NCBI GenBank assembly: GCA_028023455.1
Contig: JAQFVV010006836.1
Coordinates: 179,596-243,595 of the forward strand
Reading direction: 5' to 3'
Length of the DNA stretch: 64,000 bases
Source: Epiperipatus broadwayi
Taxonomy: Eukaryota; Onychophora; Udeonychophora; Euonychophora; Peripatidae
Below are positions 45,016 through 56,417 of this stretch, piece after piece. The translations under genes were made by a program, and so were the position numbers. Within the stretch, counting starts at the first letter, position 1. The number at the start of each line of letters is the position of its first letter. The notes under the pieces were generated by a model. It saw only the letters and a program-made list of their open reading frames with translations. It was not told the DNA's origin and did not search any database.

Positions 45016-45110
45016 ATTTATCTTTTTCACATGTACGTAGTTATGTGTATCAGTTGTATAACAAATGTGGATAACTGTAGGGAGCTTGAAAGTCTGATTT
45101 CAAGTCCCTT

Positions 45111-46680
45111 ATATATTTATTTATGGAACCAGATTTAAATCAGTTTTTCATCCTACAATATCATTGAACCTCTCACCCACTCACTAAATAATTCTGTTAA
45201 AATTATTTAAGCCTATAGGGAAATAAAAATATTTACTACATTCTGAAGTAACTTTTTTGCAATATTTCTAAAAATGTAATAGATTAATTTACTAGAACAA
45301 TTTGATCTATAAATGTCAAATTTTATATTAACACATTTATCTAAAATCATTTTAGATAAACGTGTTAGTGATTATTACTAATTATTTATTAGACAAGTAT
45401 GATCATATTATTTATAGTCCAAGATGTAAACTTTAAACTTAATGAAAAATTAATACTAAACAAAATGTGTAAGAAGTTGAGATTTGGGCCAACTGAAGAG
45501 CACTGATTTATCTTAGAAGGGCATCTACCTTTTTCATTTGTCTTTATTTATATGTTTTATGCAGATATGGTGGAATAAAGATTTTAAAATACTTCATCTT
45601 TTACCAACGAATAAATGACATTAGGAAAAAAAGATAATATAATACAATTAATTTTGTGAATGAAGATGGGGTTTTGCATATGTTTATGATTTAATATGAT
45701 ATAATATTTAAAGATTTTAAGGTACAGAAATAGCACATCTACACACCATCTTCATGTCTTAGGTTTGAATTGTGACCAAATACAACTTGCATTTTTTTTC
45801 AGATTTCAATCAAACTTAAGATTGTTTTTCAGATAGTCAACCTACTGCCAATCTGATTAATCATCTAACATTGGTAGGCAAATAAGATATTCTAAACTAG
45901 AGAGTAAAGCAAGAGCGGGAAACACTAAAACTTTTGTCCAGAAATTGTCAAGCCTGAGGAATAACACTTTTCTTTCACTTTTTTCCTATGAGAAGATGCT
46001 AAAGAGATTTTTTTGCCCTGCAATGGAGTATTTAAAGAATGTTTTACTTTATGATAAAATAATAGCACAAGAAAAGCTGTTTATCCTCAAAAGTTTAATA
46101 CTATATTATGAATTAAAATATTTTATATAAAGATTTTTTTAAAAAGTTTTTTTGCTAATGTATTTTAATGTACTTTTTTTATTGCATATGTTTTAAAAAA
46201 TTTCACATTTTTTAAGATATTAGAAATTTTTTAATTCTGATTGTAAGAGGCATTAATATATTAATTTTTCATTTTAACAAAATTAAAGTTAGAATATATA
46301 ATTATTAAAAGTTGTGCTCAATATATTAAATATTTAAATACCGTTATAGGTTTATATAATATGATATACTCTTTATAAAAAATATTTATTATTTAATGAG
46401 CAAAGTATCTATTAAAAAAAGTATAGTTGTTTGAAAACTATTTTTATAAAATAAATGTTCTATTAAAAAAAACATTTCTTTCATAATTTTAATTTTAATT
46501 TATAAAACTAAATATATATACATACACACACAAACAAATAAAATACAATCAAAATTACTTGTATATAAAACTACTTTTATATTTCAACCAGAGGACTGCT
46601 ATTTTACATACAAGTAATTTTGTTTGTATTTTATTTTTCTGTATGTAATATATATATATGTGCGTGCGCGCAAATACTTT
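45111..46680. other. AT-rich sequence with one HHR-1 scrap
   Basis: 45475-45560 retains GAGATTTGGGCCAACTGAAG and CATCTACCTTTTTCATTTGT, a very diverged HHR-1 ribozyme region. A 61-codon frame at 45945-46130 has no support. Inverted words AATTACTTGTATATAAAA and TTTTACATACAAGTAATTTT lie at 46553 and 46602. Confidence 0.45.
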
Positions 46681-46845
46681 AATACTGAGGAAACCAGTAG
46701 CAGAAACCGTTCTGGGATTGGGGATATTCTGCAAAGGTTGCTAAGAGCTTATTTGCGAGCTTATATATAACATTGTAATACAAGCTTGCTAAATTAGGTC
46801 ATGTGACATATGACTTGATTTCTTTGTAATATAAAAGAAAAAAAA
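46681..46845 (+). repeat. Family C right-end copy with decayed hammerhead-like core
   Basis: Starts AATACTGAGGAAACCAGTAG, then CAGAAACCGTTCTGGGATTG, GATATTCTGCAAAG, AAGAGCTTATTTGCGAGC, and ends with the AATTAGGTCATGTGACATATGACTTGATTTCTTTG terminus. It shows the full right end of the family C element of 17.1-17.75 kb. The core is CTGAGGA, a broken helix II, GAAAC and a CGTTC triplet region; the upstream helix I strand is replaced by a microsatellite. Confidence 0.75.
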
Positions 46846-46894
46846 AACAGTGAATTCATTAACTCTTTGCTCATTCACATATATACACAAGTTT

Positions 46895-46965
46895 TTATGG
46901 TGAAGTAGTTAGTGAACCACCTGGCATATTCATGATCTGAAGTTTAATCCTGGCAGGTTGAAGCT
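46895..46965 (+). mobile_element. tRNA-derived SINE fragment (second type)
   Basis: GGTGAAGTAGTTAGTGAACC looks like a D-arm/A box (GGTGTAGTGGTTAG type). It is followed by an anticodon-arm-like CTGGCATATTCATGATCTG and a B-box-like GAAGTTTAATCC, then CTGGCAGG. Spacing fits a tRNA. The tail is not clear and the B box is mutated, so it is a remnant. Confidence 0.5.
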
Positions 46966-47165
46966 TGATATTTTTTTCATGGATATATATATTTTTATAT
47001 AAATAGTTTATTATATGATTTTTTTTACAGTACAAGCTTTTTCATACCTGCACTCCAATATGTAATATATAGGGGGTTTGAACCCAGAATTTCATATGAC
47101 CCTCAACTATCCACACTATCTCATACTGCTGATACACTTGATCATGCACACGTCGAAAAGATAAA

Positions 47166-47202
47166 CAATCACCAATATACATATTTCATGCTAAACCAGT
47201 TG
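47166..47202 (-). ncRNA. Hammerhead ribozyme, 3' half only
   Basis: Minus strand: ACTGGTTTAGCAT, GAAA, TATGTATA, TTGG, TGATTG. The upstream helix I strand and CTGATGA are gone, replaced by unit sequence across the palindrome junction. Confidence 0.65.
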
Positions 47203-47665
47203 ACACCAATGTGGGCTTTGAGCACCCCATCATCAGATTTCCAATGAAATGGATGGCTGAAGAGTTGTGGGGTGAAGTGAATTGAAGCCTGTCTATTAAA
47301 GTATGAAGATTGGCTATCAATATAAGCTGTGCATTGATTGTATGTATGTGTGGATGTATGAAAAAGCCTGTACTGTAGAAAAAAATTATATATTAAACAT
47401 AGTGCTATAAGGTCTGTCCATCCCTCATATATGTATGTAAATGGATTATGTTCTGTACATGAGGGGTCAGAGTGCCTTATGGTCAACGTGGTTAGGATGA
47501 GAAGGTTGGCACCAATGTGGGCTTTGAGCATTCAATCAGATCTTCAATGAAATGAACAGCTGAAGAGTTGTGGGGTGGAGTGGATTGAAGCCTGTCTATT
47601 AAAGTATGAAGATTGGCAATCTTAATATAAGCTGAGCATTGATTGTATATATATGTGGAGATTAT

Positions 47666-47715
47666 AATCTGGACTGACAAGTGCTGGTTTAGCACGAAAT
47701 ACATATATTGGTGAT
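47666..47715 (+). ncRNA. Hammerhead ribozyme, HHR-1 copy with small deletion
   Basis: AATCT, GGA, then CTGACAA where CCAACTGATGA is expected, helix II GTGCT-GGTTT-AGCAC with all five pairs, GAAA, TACATATA, TTGG, TGATT. A short deletion removes part of helix I and the core. The outer AATC/GATT pairing matches the 15.4-kb copy, confirming a subfamily. Confidence 0.75.
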
Positions 47716-47815
47716 TGTTTATCTTTTCGACATGTGTGTGATCAACTGTACCAGCAGTATGAAATAGCATGGATAATTGAGGGTCATGTGAAAGTCTGAG
47801 TTCAAACCTCCTATA

Positions 47816-48550
47816 TAACTAATTTATGTTAATCCCAACCATTCTGTTATTATTTTGTAAATTGAATATTTAGTTTTTTTTTTTTGCTAGAGAATAAAAT
47901 AAAAAAAGAAACCTTAAGCTGTTCCCACCCCAGAATTGGCTACTCTAATGGGTAATGTTTTTTTATTCACCCTTTCTCTTCAAATGGCCTGTTGGAGAGA
48001 CATATGGACTACAAGGGAGGGAGAAGAGAATTTCATCTGTAGATAAACTCTCACAACCACATTAATATATATATATAAAATAAAGTTATTTTTTTACTGC
48101 CAAATTTAATTTAGAAATGTCAATTCCAGGATTCCAACGTATTCCTATATATATATCTTGCATTGGCAGCATATTTTTTCCTTTTTTATCTCTAAGCCAT
48201 CTATTGTAAACTTTAGTAACTAACAAATGCCAGATGATAGTGGTTTACCAAATACCTATCCAATGCTTAGAGATGTGAAGAAAAAAATATACCGATGAAA
48301 CAGCAAGTTGAAGTCACGTGAGTTGACATTTGTATGAATCTATTACATTATTTGCTTTAAGTAAAATCCTTATTAATGACTATGTAAATATACACAACAG
48401 ATAATAAAGTTTATTTTAAATAAAATATGTTAATAATATTGAAGCAAATAAAAATTCTTTCTTTTTAAATTAAGTTTTAACATAAATTTTCTGCCAGAAG
48501 GCAGATAGAATAAATATGTAATATTTAAATACAAGTATGTTTTATATACT
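47816..48550. other. AT-rich sequence, nothing recognised
   Basis: A GC-richer patch at 47910-48050 has no second copy here. Confidence 0.35.
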
Positions 48551-48554
48551 TTTA

Positions 48555-48620
48555 AACTAGATGTAATTAGAGGGGATTTGAGCCCAGACGATCAAGCTCC
48601 TTTTAGTTATCCATTTCATC
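48555..48620 (-). repeat. HHR-1 tRNA-like 3' end only
   Basis: Reverse complement of a GGGAGCTTGA-like run and TCAAATCCCCTCTAATTACATC, ending with a CATCATCATCAAT run. Only about 65 bases remain. Confidence 0.6.
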
Positions 48621-48804
48621 ATCATCAATAATACCGATAATTTGTCACTACTTGCTAATATCTCAACTCAATTTATTCTAGCATGTCAGTTTTTGAGATT
48701 CATCTTAAACATTAGTCGTAGGAATAAGAGAATTCCTTTTATTCCTGCATAAATACTATATCTTGTATTATAAATTTTATTAAACGCTCACTATTATTTC
48801 AGTA

Positions 48805-48914
48805 ATAGTTTTAACAAGGCTGTAAACCTTAGCAATGAGCGTCTGAAAAAAATCGTCCTAGTGACGATTTTTTCAGACGCTCATTGCTAAGGTTTACAGC
48901 CTTGTTAAAACTAT
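48805..48914. repeat. Perfect hairpin with 52-53-bp arms
   Basis: 48805-48857 and 48863-48914 are inverted copies (ATAGTTTTAACAAGGCTG, TAAACCTTAGCAATGAGCG, TCTG-A(7)-TCGTC) with a 5-base loop CTAGT. The only difference is one A/T in the homopolymer (7 versus 6). ACTATATCTTGTATT lies on both sides (48761 and 48911), which may be a target duplication or the host repeat sequence. Confidence 0.92.
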
Positions 48915-49050
48915 ATCTTGTATTGTGGAGTGAAGTATTCATTTATTATTTAACACTCGCAGAAGACGCATGCACAATTAGCTTGGAAGGCTGATCTTTG
49001 AATGTATATAATGTGACTATTGTAAAATTATAACGCATATTACATCATGA
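48905..49050 (+). repeat. Single copy related to the 29.8-kb tandem repeat
   Basis: AACTATATCTTGTATTGTGG, AGTATTCATTTATTATTTA and GCATGCACAATTAGCTTGG align with the AACTATATCTTGTGTCTAG, AGTATTCATTTATAATTTAT and GCATG-CATTGGCTTAAT series of the 29835-30640 units. The hairpin therefore sits next to, or inside, a member of that family. Confidence 0.6.
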
Positions 49051-50220
49051 AGTTAGTCGCTTTAGTTATTTAATAACACGATAAAAAAATAAAGAAACAA
49101 GAATATAAAAATGAGAGAAAAAAAAACATCGGAAAATGTTGGGTTGACTTCAAATGTAAATTCAAAGTTCTTGGAAAATTGTTTTTCATAATAAAAAAAG
49201 TAATCCAAAGAATGATATAAAGTGAATTTAATTATTTTACTATTATAGATTATATCTATATTATTTAATAATAATTCATTACAGAATATGAAGTATGCAT
49301 AATTCAAGTTAGTTTATAGAGTCTACGATAGTGATTAATATCAGATTCTTTTCCAGTTCAATAATTTTTCACCAATTTTATAAACTAATTATCTACTGGC
49401 AAGAAATGATTCAGCAATTAAGTATACTTTGTATATTTTCTACATGGATATTTGCTTAACATCAAAGTCAATAGGATTTATAGAAACTATCTTAATTCCT
49501 TTAGTGAAGCATCAAAGGTAGGAGGTTTGATATTAAATTCAAACAGTTCTCAATTACATCTTTATCTTTTTCAAAATGAAATAAATCCATAAATGTTTTT
49601 GAAATCCAAAATATATTACATAAATACATATTCAACAATTTGTAAGATTTTTATGCTTTACAAGTATTAGCAATAGCAGAAGTGACCTTTGACCTCTAGG
49701 ATCTACCTCTCTACCAGGTAATTAATCTAAGTTATATGCCAGAAGGCTTTTTAATTATTGAGATAATTAAATTTTTGTTTGAACTTGAATCAGAAAGATT
49801 TTTGGAGCTATCACAAATTGATGATAAAGTATACATTTGTCAATATTAATTTTCAGAAAAAATATTTATTAATATTAATTATGAATTCATAATCTGATAC
49901 TAGGATACACATTGTTTAAAAATATGTTGTGAATTATTGATCTAAATAAGGAGGTAGTACATGAAAGAATTACAGATTAGAGATAATTACTGCAGTTCAA
50001 AATTCTTTTGAAATGTACAGTATCAATAAAAGTATTGCTGATGGAGTTATTAATGATTAATAGTCATAAATTCAAAGTTAATTTAAAGAAAATTCATGGC
50101 ACATTACTATTTCAGAATTTAAGTGTAAACTTAAAATTTATAATACTAGATGTAAAAAAATATAAGGTCTGAGAATGTATTTAATGTCAAAATGTCAGTG
50201 TTTTAAAAAAGTTAAAATAC
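49051..50220. other. AT-rich sequence, nothing recognised
   Basis: No feature seen. The 81-codon minus frame at 49062-49307 is Phe and Leu rich and has no support. Confidence 0.35.
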
Positions 50221-51180
50221 AAATAGATAAGCTTGGTTTCCTTTAATTGAAGAATATGGTATGGATGGTCAAAGAATGAAATTTATTAAGCTAAGAATAA
50301 GACTATAAATAATAATGTGTACTATAATATACAGTCTTCAAGTTTCTGTATACCCTCACATTTTGGCACATATAAAATTAGATAAAAATGGAAATTCTTT
50401 GAGACTTATGCCGAATTTTAAATACATTGGTAAATTACTACAAAATATTGTAAGATTTGATGAAAATACTATTGCTTCATCTTTTGACTTTGTAGAAAAA
50501 ATTAAGAATATTGTAATTGTTGACTCTTTGATATGATAAAAATCTGTTTTCTATTAATAGATTAGATTCCACAAAGATTATTGAACATTGTAATAAGTAA
50601 AGGTGTTTGCCAGTTTGTTATAAAATTTATTATTATTCTTTGAAATTTATTATAGTATTTTGTTTCTTTTGAAGATAAATACTGAAAAATATATTGATTC
50701 AAGAGTCTGCCTATAGTTCCACAAATTTATAATTTTGCTTTGACTACATATGAGAAGATTTTAATATTGCAATTTTATAGATATTAAAATTTATAAAAGA
50801 TATGCTGAAACTGTTTTTTCTTGTGAATATGAAAACAGTATAAATTGCCTTGTGGATGAGTTGAACAAATTAAACGATTTGAAATGAAGAGTTGCAAAAG
50901 AACAGATTAAAGCAATTCCATATTTTGATTTATATGATAAAAGAGATGATAGTTTATTAAGTTATAAAATGATAATCAAACTTTTGCAAAATGAGACTAT
51001 ATATATACCAATTATGCATGTGATGGCTAATCTTAGATATTTTTTATTTTACAATGAAAAATTATGTCATTACGGAAGTGCTAAATCACATAATATTGAA
51101 ATGTTTACAAAAGTATTGATTAAAATTGGGCATAATAACAAACAAATATATTTTATGTTAATTTAGAAAAAGGTTTCTAA
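50220..51180 (+). other. Possible heavily decayed coding sequence, unassigned
   Basis: Frames with more varied amino-acid use than the surroundings occur on the plus strand. 50315-50536 contains LMPNFKYIGKLLQNIVRFDE. 50833-51166 contains CLVDELNKLNDLK, a stop, then RVAKEQIKAIPYFDLYDKRD, MIIKLLQNETIYIPIMHVMA and NLRYFLFYNEKLCHYGSAKS. I compared this by eye with TROVE/Ro60 and with LINE RT and neither fits well. It may be an old pseudogene. Confidence 0.25.
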
Positions 51181-51189
51181 TTAAAAAAA

Positions 51190-54100
51190 CAGAAAATTAA
51201 TGATAAAAAATAGATATAGATTCTATACAATATTACCAAAATCAACTTTTCTTTATTTTGCTGTAATTTTCTATAAATACAATTTATCCAAACCACTTCA
51301 AACACTTTTTAGCAAAACTCTTTATTTATACATATATACATGCACATACATTTTGACTGTGCTTGCCAATTGGTACTTTAGTCTACTGATTTGAAAAGTG
51401 AGTCTTTAATCTTATTCAATATTAAGCACTCACACTTTGGCTGTTACAATATATTTTATGTTCAATGTTTGTGTTCAATTAATGTATTATTAATTATTTG
51501 TTATTCAGAATGAATGAGTAAATCCTTGAATGATTGGTCTGTCCTATCATAGATTTGTATGACATCTGAATAGGGGGGGGGGTTCAGAATATAAGAGCAA
51601 TCTCCAACAAATTATAAAATATGAATAGACAATTGGAGATTAATGAGCAACTGTTGTTAGAAATTTTAGTTAGCAGAGTTAATTGTTAAAATATAGGTTT
51701 CTTTTTTTTTAAATATTGTAATTGATGTAAAGTTGAAATTATTAAATTAGAATGGTGAATGACAATCCTTTGTAGGGATCAAAGATATGGATTAGTAAAT
51801 AGTTAATGAAAGCAAATAAAGAATGATCATGGCTACATAATTAATCAAAATGTTATTTTTGTTATACAACAATCATGTTTGGAAACCAACATAAAAATTA
51901 ATTTGTTAAATATTAAATTGTCTGTTGTTTAATTTTTTTGTTTTCCAATGAATCACACTACACACATATCCAATGAACATATCGGATATGGCATAGTCAT
52001 ACCTTGAAATAGAGTACATTTACATTCTCCCTGAGTTTGAACTCTGTGGCATAATGAGAATCAATGAAAGATGAAGTAAGGGAAATTGTGCAAGTGTGAA
52101 TCCCATACCATTCAATCATTAATCATCATGGGAACAACTTCCTAAAACTTAGATAAATCATCAAATAACTGACTTACCTTATCATGTGTAATGCCTATCA
52201 GGAAGACCAAGTGGGCAACCATAGTTAGATACACTTCACAAGGAAAATTGTCCATCCCGTTATAATATATATATATATCACAATAGCTGAAATTAATATA
52301 AAATACAGTGATTAAATATTTGCATCTCTTTTATATTTTTATTTATAGCAACATTAATTTTTAAATTTATAAGTAATAAAACATTGTTTTGGTTCAAGTT
52401 GTTATAACTCTTAAGAAAATTTAAAAATATTATTCAGTAAAAAATTTTTTTGTTTAGTGCAAACTTTATATCTCAATTCAAATTATGATATTTTTAGAAC
52501 AAAAACACTTTCACATTTCTTGCTATCACATTGAATATATGGTGCATTCATAAAACCTATTCCTTGAAAGCTTTTACTTTCATTAATATTTCATCACTCT
52601 CAGCAAAGTTAGTCATAAGTTTAAGTTTATCACCACCTTATCCTTGCTTTATTTAATAAATAAATACCATATTACACTGGAATATGAAAAAGTGATAACA
52701 GAGAAAATTCTAGAAGAAATGAAAAGGATAACACAGTGTAGGAATACTTAACATTCTCAGCCCTTATTATGTATATATAAAGTACAACCCATTCTGTCCA
52801 ATTGCAACATTTATTATAAAAGAACACCAGACTGCATTAATAAATGCAATGATGCTATTATACTCCGTCTATTCATAAAAATGCTGTTACTTTTAAATTT
52901 TAATTTACTCCTTACTAATGCCTCTCGCTCCATTGATATGTTTTATTGAGAAAAAACTATATTCTGTTTGAATAATTAGCATAAGACATATTGATAAAAA
53001 ACTCATTACATTCAAATCTGACTTCTCATTGTTTCTGAATTTTATTGGATAAAATATCTCAATAGCATATCTGATAATTTATATTCAGATATTTAAGAGT
53101 TTTTAAAATTAAAATAAACAAGGTTTTAATTTTTGGTCATTTCTACTACTTGGACAATGATTAGAAAAATCCAGACAAACATTAATGTAATGCTAATATT
53201 AACAATAAGCAGATGTATACACAAATGAATCCAAGATATATGTTCACATAGATATATAGGTTAATACTAACTAATTAGGGCAACTGACCATATAAAAATA
53301 CTCATAAATCAAGAATCTTATATAAAATATAAATGATTATAGTAGTTTTCTGTGGCATAAACTTTAACCCATTATCACATATTCAAAATATATGTTAAAA
53401 GTTAAAGATATGATAGAAAAAGATTAAAATTGAAAAAAGTAATTATTAGTGAATAAATATATCGTTATGCATGTTAGTAGTAATAAGCATTGACCAATTT
53501 ATAAGCATAGTATATAAAAGCACATTTCAAGTACTATGTGCTATTTTTAAATAAACATTTTAAACTATCTATAGTCATCACTTTGAAAGATGGAAAAGGT
53601 TAATATATTATTAAATCATGTTTTGTTAAAATTAGCATGAGAAAAAGAAAATGAAGTTAACATAATATACATTTTCTAATGTATTTCTTATGAACTTCAT
53701 AGTTAATATTCAATGCTATTTTTTTTGAAATTCCTAAATAATAATGTTTTTTTGACTGTACTATCCCTTATACATTTCTGAAAATGGTCTAGTATTTTTT
53801 TTTCTATAAAAATGTAATTTACTTAAAAAGTTTTTGATAAATTCGGTCCTTCTGAAATTGAATCTTTTTGAAAAATTTAAAACTAATTATTGCTTTAAAT
53901 GTGTGTGTATATTTCTTTTAAACTCCAGCTTAAATATAAAGAAATTACTGAAATCAAAATGAATTTTAATTGTTTATTTATTTATAATAAGAACTAAATT
54001 CTAACACTTAAGACAATCCCAATATCAATAACAATCAACAATTCCAAACTGTTGTCAAGGCAACTTCCTTTTAACAAGCTATTCATTCATAACTTAGCAT

Positions 54101-54555
54101 TTTATATTTAGAAAAATTGAATAAAAGACTTTATGGATTGTTACTTATAAAATAAAGTGCAATATTTGCTAGGATCAATATTTTAGCTGTAATTAAAGCA
54201 GAATAGTGGTGATATTATATAACTTTATTTTTTTAGATTACAAATAATTGAATAGACTAGTTGTTTACTCAAGAGGTAATTTAAGGGTCAGTTTGATATA
54301 ATTTTATTGATTCGGGGATCTCCTGACAATACATTCAGGAAATATACAGGCACATATACTTTACATATTTATATTAATAGGATTAAGAAATAATTTTTCT
54401 TAAAATGCACTGATGATACCTGGCCAAATCACACAGAACATGACTCCCGATGAAAAGGACAAAGAATTAATATGCAGACTAGACAATTTCTAAATAAGTT
54501 AAACACACGCTATTTAAATATCAGCAGCAGCAACAATAATAACAATTTATTTACA
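51190..54555. other. AT-rich sequence, nothing firm
   Basis: A run of 10 G lies at about 51572-51581. A GC-richer stretch at 52000-52260 (CATTCTCCCTGAGTTTGAAC, CAGGAAGACCAAGTGGGCAAC) may be a dispersed repeat present once here. No gene seen. Confidence 0.4.
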
Positions 54556-54559
54556 AAGT

Positions 54560-54780
54560 ATTAATTATAAATTTATTAAACGCACATTGATTACATAAGT
54601 AATATTTACCGAGGCTTTAACCTCAAGAATAGAAAGTAGGTTGAAGTAAAGAATGGTTCCCCTCTTTTCTTCCATAGCGTAAGCTTGTGGTTAAAAACCT
54701 GTAGAGGTCCCTACTATCGCATTTTACATGCATATTCTCGAGGTTACAGCCTCGATAAATATTACTTACAAAGTATTGTA
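54560..54780. repeat. Repeat family A, short copy with clear terminal inverted repeats
   Basis: Left end ATAAGTAATATTTACCGAGG, CTTTAACCTCAAGAATA and right end TATTCTCGAGGTTACAGCCTCG, ATAAATATTACTTAC are inverted repeats of about 36 bases. Between them are GAAAGTAGGTTGAAGTAAAG, the CCCCTCTTTTCTTCC run, AAGCTTGTGG and ACCTGTAGAGGT. This copy shows the family to be a MITE-like element of about 200 bases with no coding capacity. Confidence 0.75.
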
Positions 54781-54949
54781 ATTGTTATATATAATTTCAT
54801 TTACAATACACATACTCCATTATCAACTAATATAATATAAGAATTCCTTAAATGCTATTAGAATCTAAAAATTTTTTTTATAATTTAACTGCTTTTATGG
54901 TTATAATTTAATCTAATAAATTTAATTGAGTAATAATGATATATTTAAC

Positions 54950-55591
54950 TGCAGTATTCAAGGTCAAGGTATAAACATATATAATAAATAATGAATATGT
55001 AAATAATAATAATTGTAAAAATATAACAAAAATGTAAAAGTAATAATAATTGTATAAATGTAGAATAAAAGTAATAACTGTAATGTATAATAAATATGTA
55101 AAATAACGGTATAGTAATTAAGAATAACGATTGTGTAAAATTACAATGTTATTAAATCATAGAAAGTTGTATAATAATAGAAAGCCCAGCTGACCTTATA
55201 GGGTCAAAAAACTATGTAAAATACAATATATGGTGAGTTATGTAAAAATACTGTGTGTATGTGAAAACGTAAGTGAAAACACCATATATGGTTAGGAATG
55301 TAAAAGACTCCAGAAGTCTTGAGGGGTATATAAACCCCCATAAACTAAACTAATTGTTCTGAATATGTTCTGAGTATGTTCTGAGTTTTAATTATGAGTC
55401 AGAGACTCCTACCTCTGTAAGTCCAAAGCAGGACTAGGGTATTTTATGCAGGGTACCACAACCTTTTATTATTTTATTTCGCCTTATAATAGGCTATGTA
55501 TATAGTTAAAATTATCCGTATTAAACTATAATCTTGCCATCTCAATTCTGCTTTTGTCCATTCATTTACTTGCGGGTCATAAGACACTGCA
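54950..55591 (+). repeat. 5' LTR
   Basis: TG...CA-ended repeat. It contains the words AGCCCAGCTGACCTTATAGG, AGACTCCAGAAGTCTTGAGG and a GGGTATATAAACCCCC segment near 55323, a good TATA-like promoter element. GTCAGAGACTCC and GTAAGTCCAAAGCAGGACTA follow. Confidence 0.95.
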
Positions 55592-55592
55592 A

Positions 55593-55604
55593 TTGGCGCA
55601 GTCA
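55593..55604 (+). other. Primer binding site, tRNA-Ser type
   Basis: TTGGCGCAGTCAG starts two bases after the 5' LTR. TGGCGCAGTC is complementary to the 3' end of eukaryotic serine tRNAs (GACTGCGCCA), as in Drosophila 17.6 and 297. Confidence 0.8.
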
Positions 55605-55753
55605 GCACAGGAATAGAATCAAAGAAAGTGGCAGTTAATACAGGAATGGAACTGCATTAAAAATTGGCTCGGTCATCATAGGATCGAATCTGCAAATAAT
55701 TGCCTAAACAGCAAGCTGAGTCAAAGTGTAAGTGGATTCAAATCAATAGAGAA

Positions 55754-56417
55754 ATGGTGAGCATATAGCAAGTTTCTATTTGTGAATTTAATGTACAAAA
55801 TCTGAGTGATTGGCCACTGTATGTTCAGAGAATTAAAAAACTACTTTATACTAAATAGTATTACCGAGAATACAGTAAAAGTAGCCTCATTACTTTGCTT
55901 TGCAGGCCAAAGAGTAATCGAAATAGCAAACAAACTATGTGGAAATTTGCCAGAGACACAGAAATATGATGAGCTCGTAACACAGTTAAATGAATATTTT
56001 AATCCTCAGCCATCCAAGTTTATTGCTTGATTGCACTTTAGAAGCAGAAGGCAAAGAAAGAATAAGAAAATAAAAGAATATGACATTGTTTTAAGAGAGA
56101 TGGCAAAGCCATGCCTTTATGGTAAATATTTAGAAGAAGCCCTTTTAGAACAACTATTATATGGAATAATTGATGACCAGTTTAGACAGATCTTACTGGC
56201 AATAAAAGGTGTAACCTACGAAGAAGCTATTAGACGTGCAACAGCTTATGAATTGCAGCTTGAACAAGCAAGAGAGTTCAGAAGCTTCATGACAACAGAA
56301 CCACTTCAAACTACAATATTTAAAATGTTTGGAGTTAAACCCAAAACCGATAAACAAATTAAATGTTTTCGATGTAGAAAAATCGATCACAAAGCCGAAC
56401 AGAGAATTTACGTGTGA
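55754..56417 (+). pseudogene. Ty3/gypsy Gag, decayed
   Basis: From an ATG at 55754, frame 2 reads into a TAG at 55766 and then EFNVQNLSDWPLYVQRIK. After a one-base shift near 55835 it continues in frame 3 as ELKNYFILNSITENTVKVAS, AGQRVIEIANKLCGNLPETQ, a TGA at 56028, then KNKKIKEYDIVLREMAKPC and ATAYELQLEQAREF. A zinc-knuckle-like CFRCRKIDHKAEQR follows at about 56365, with the last Cys missing. Capsid-like helices and a single knuckle are the usual Ty3/gypsy Gag layout. Two stops, one shift and the lost Cys indicate a dead gene. Confidence 0.85.

Larger units (their letters stand above)
43905..45110. repeat. HHR-1 cluster: two minus monomers then two plus monomers
   Basis: 43905-44090 is the 5' part of a minus monomer, 44095-44400 a second minus monomer with ribozyme, 44401-44655 a plus monomer starting at AGAAAAGATTGAAGC, and 44690-45110 a full plus monomer (TTAAAATATTACATATTCAG to CAAGTCCCTTAT). 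The plus ribozymes are 453 bases apart. The centre of the palindrome is at about 44402, inside the AGAAGATTGAAGC region, the same place where the 6.8-kb palindrome switches strand. The layout is two tandem arrays joined head to head. Confidence 0.88.
47070..47815. repeat. HHR-1 cluster: minus fragment then two plus units
   Basis: 47070-47202 is a minus 3' half (TTGAACCCAGAATTTCATATG-type tRNA-like end). It switches at about 47202 to a plus unit (GGGCTTTGAGCACCCC to TGTATGTATGTGTGG) that lacks a ribozyme. Then a plus unit at 47450-47815 starts TGTTCTGTACATGAGGGGTC and includes a ribozyme and a GGTCATGTGAAAGTCTGAGTTCAAAC end. The two plus units are about 300 bases apart, shorter than elsewhere because the ribozyme part is missing from the first. 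Confidence 0.82.

Noticed and set aside
47169-47770. Two minus frames of 120 and 92 codons
   Set aside because: Both are antisense to HHR-1 repeat units; similar frames appear in other copies with different stops, so they follow the repeat sequence and not a gene.
50833-51166. TROVE/Ro60-like domain
   Set aside because: The NLRYF word and spacing were suggestive, but alignment by eye fails outside a few residues.
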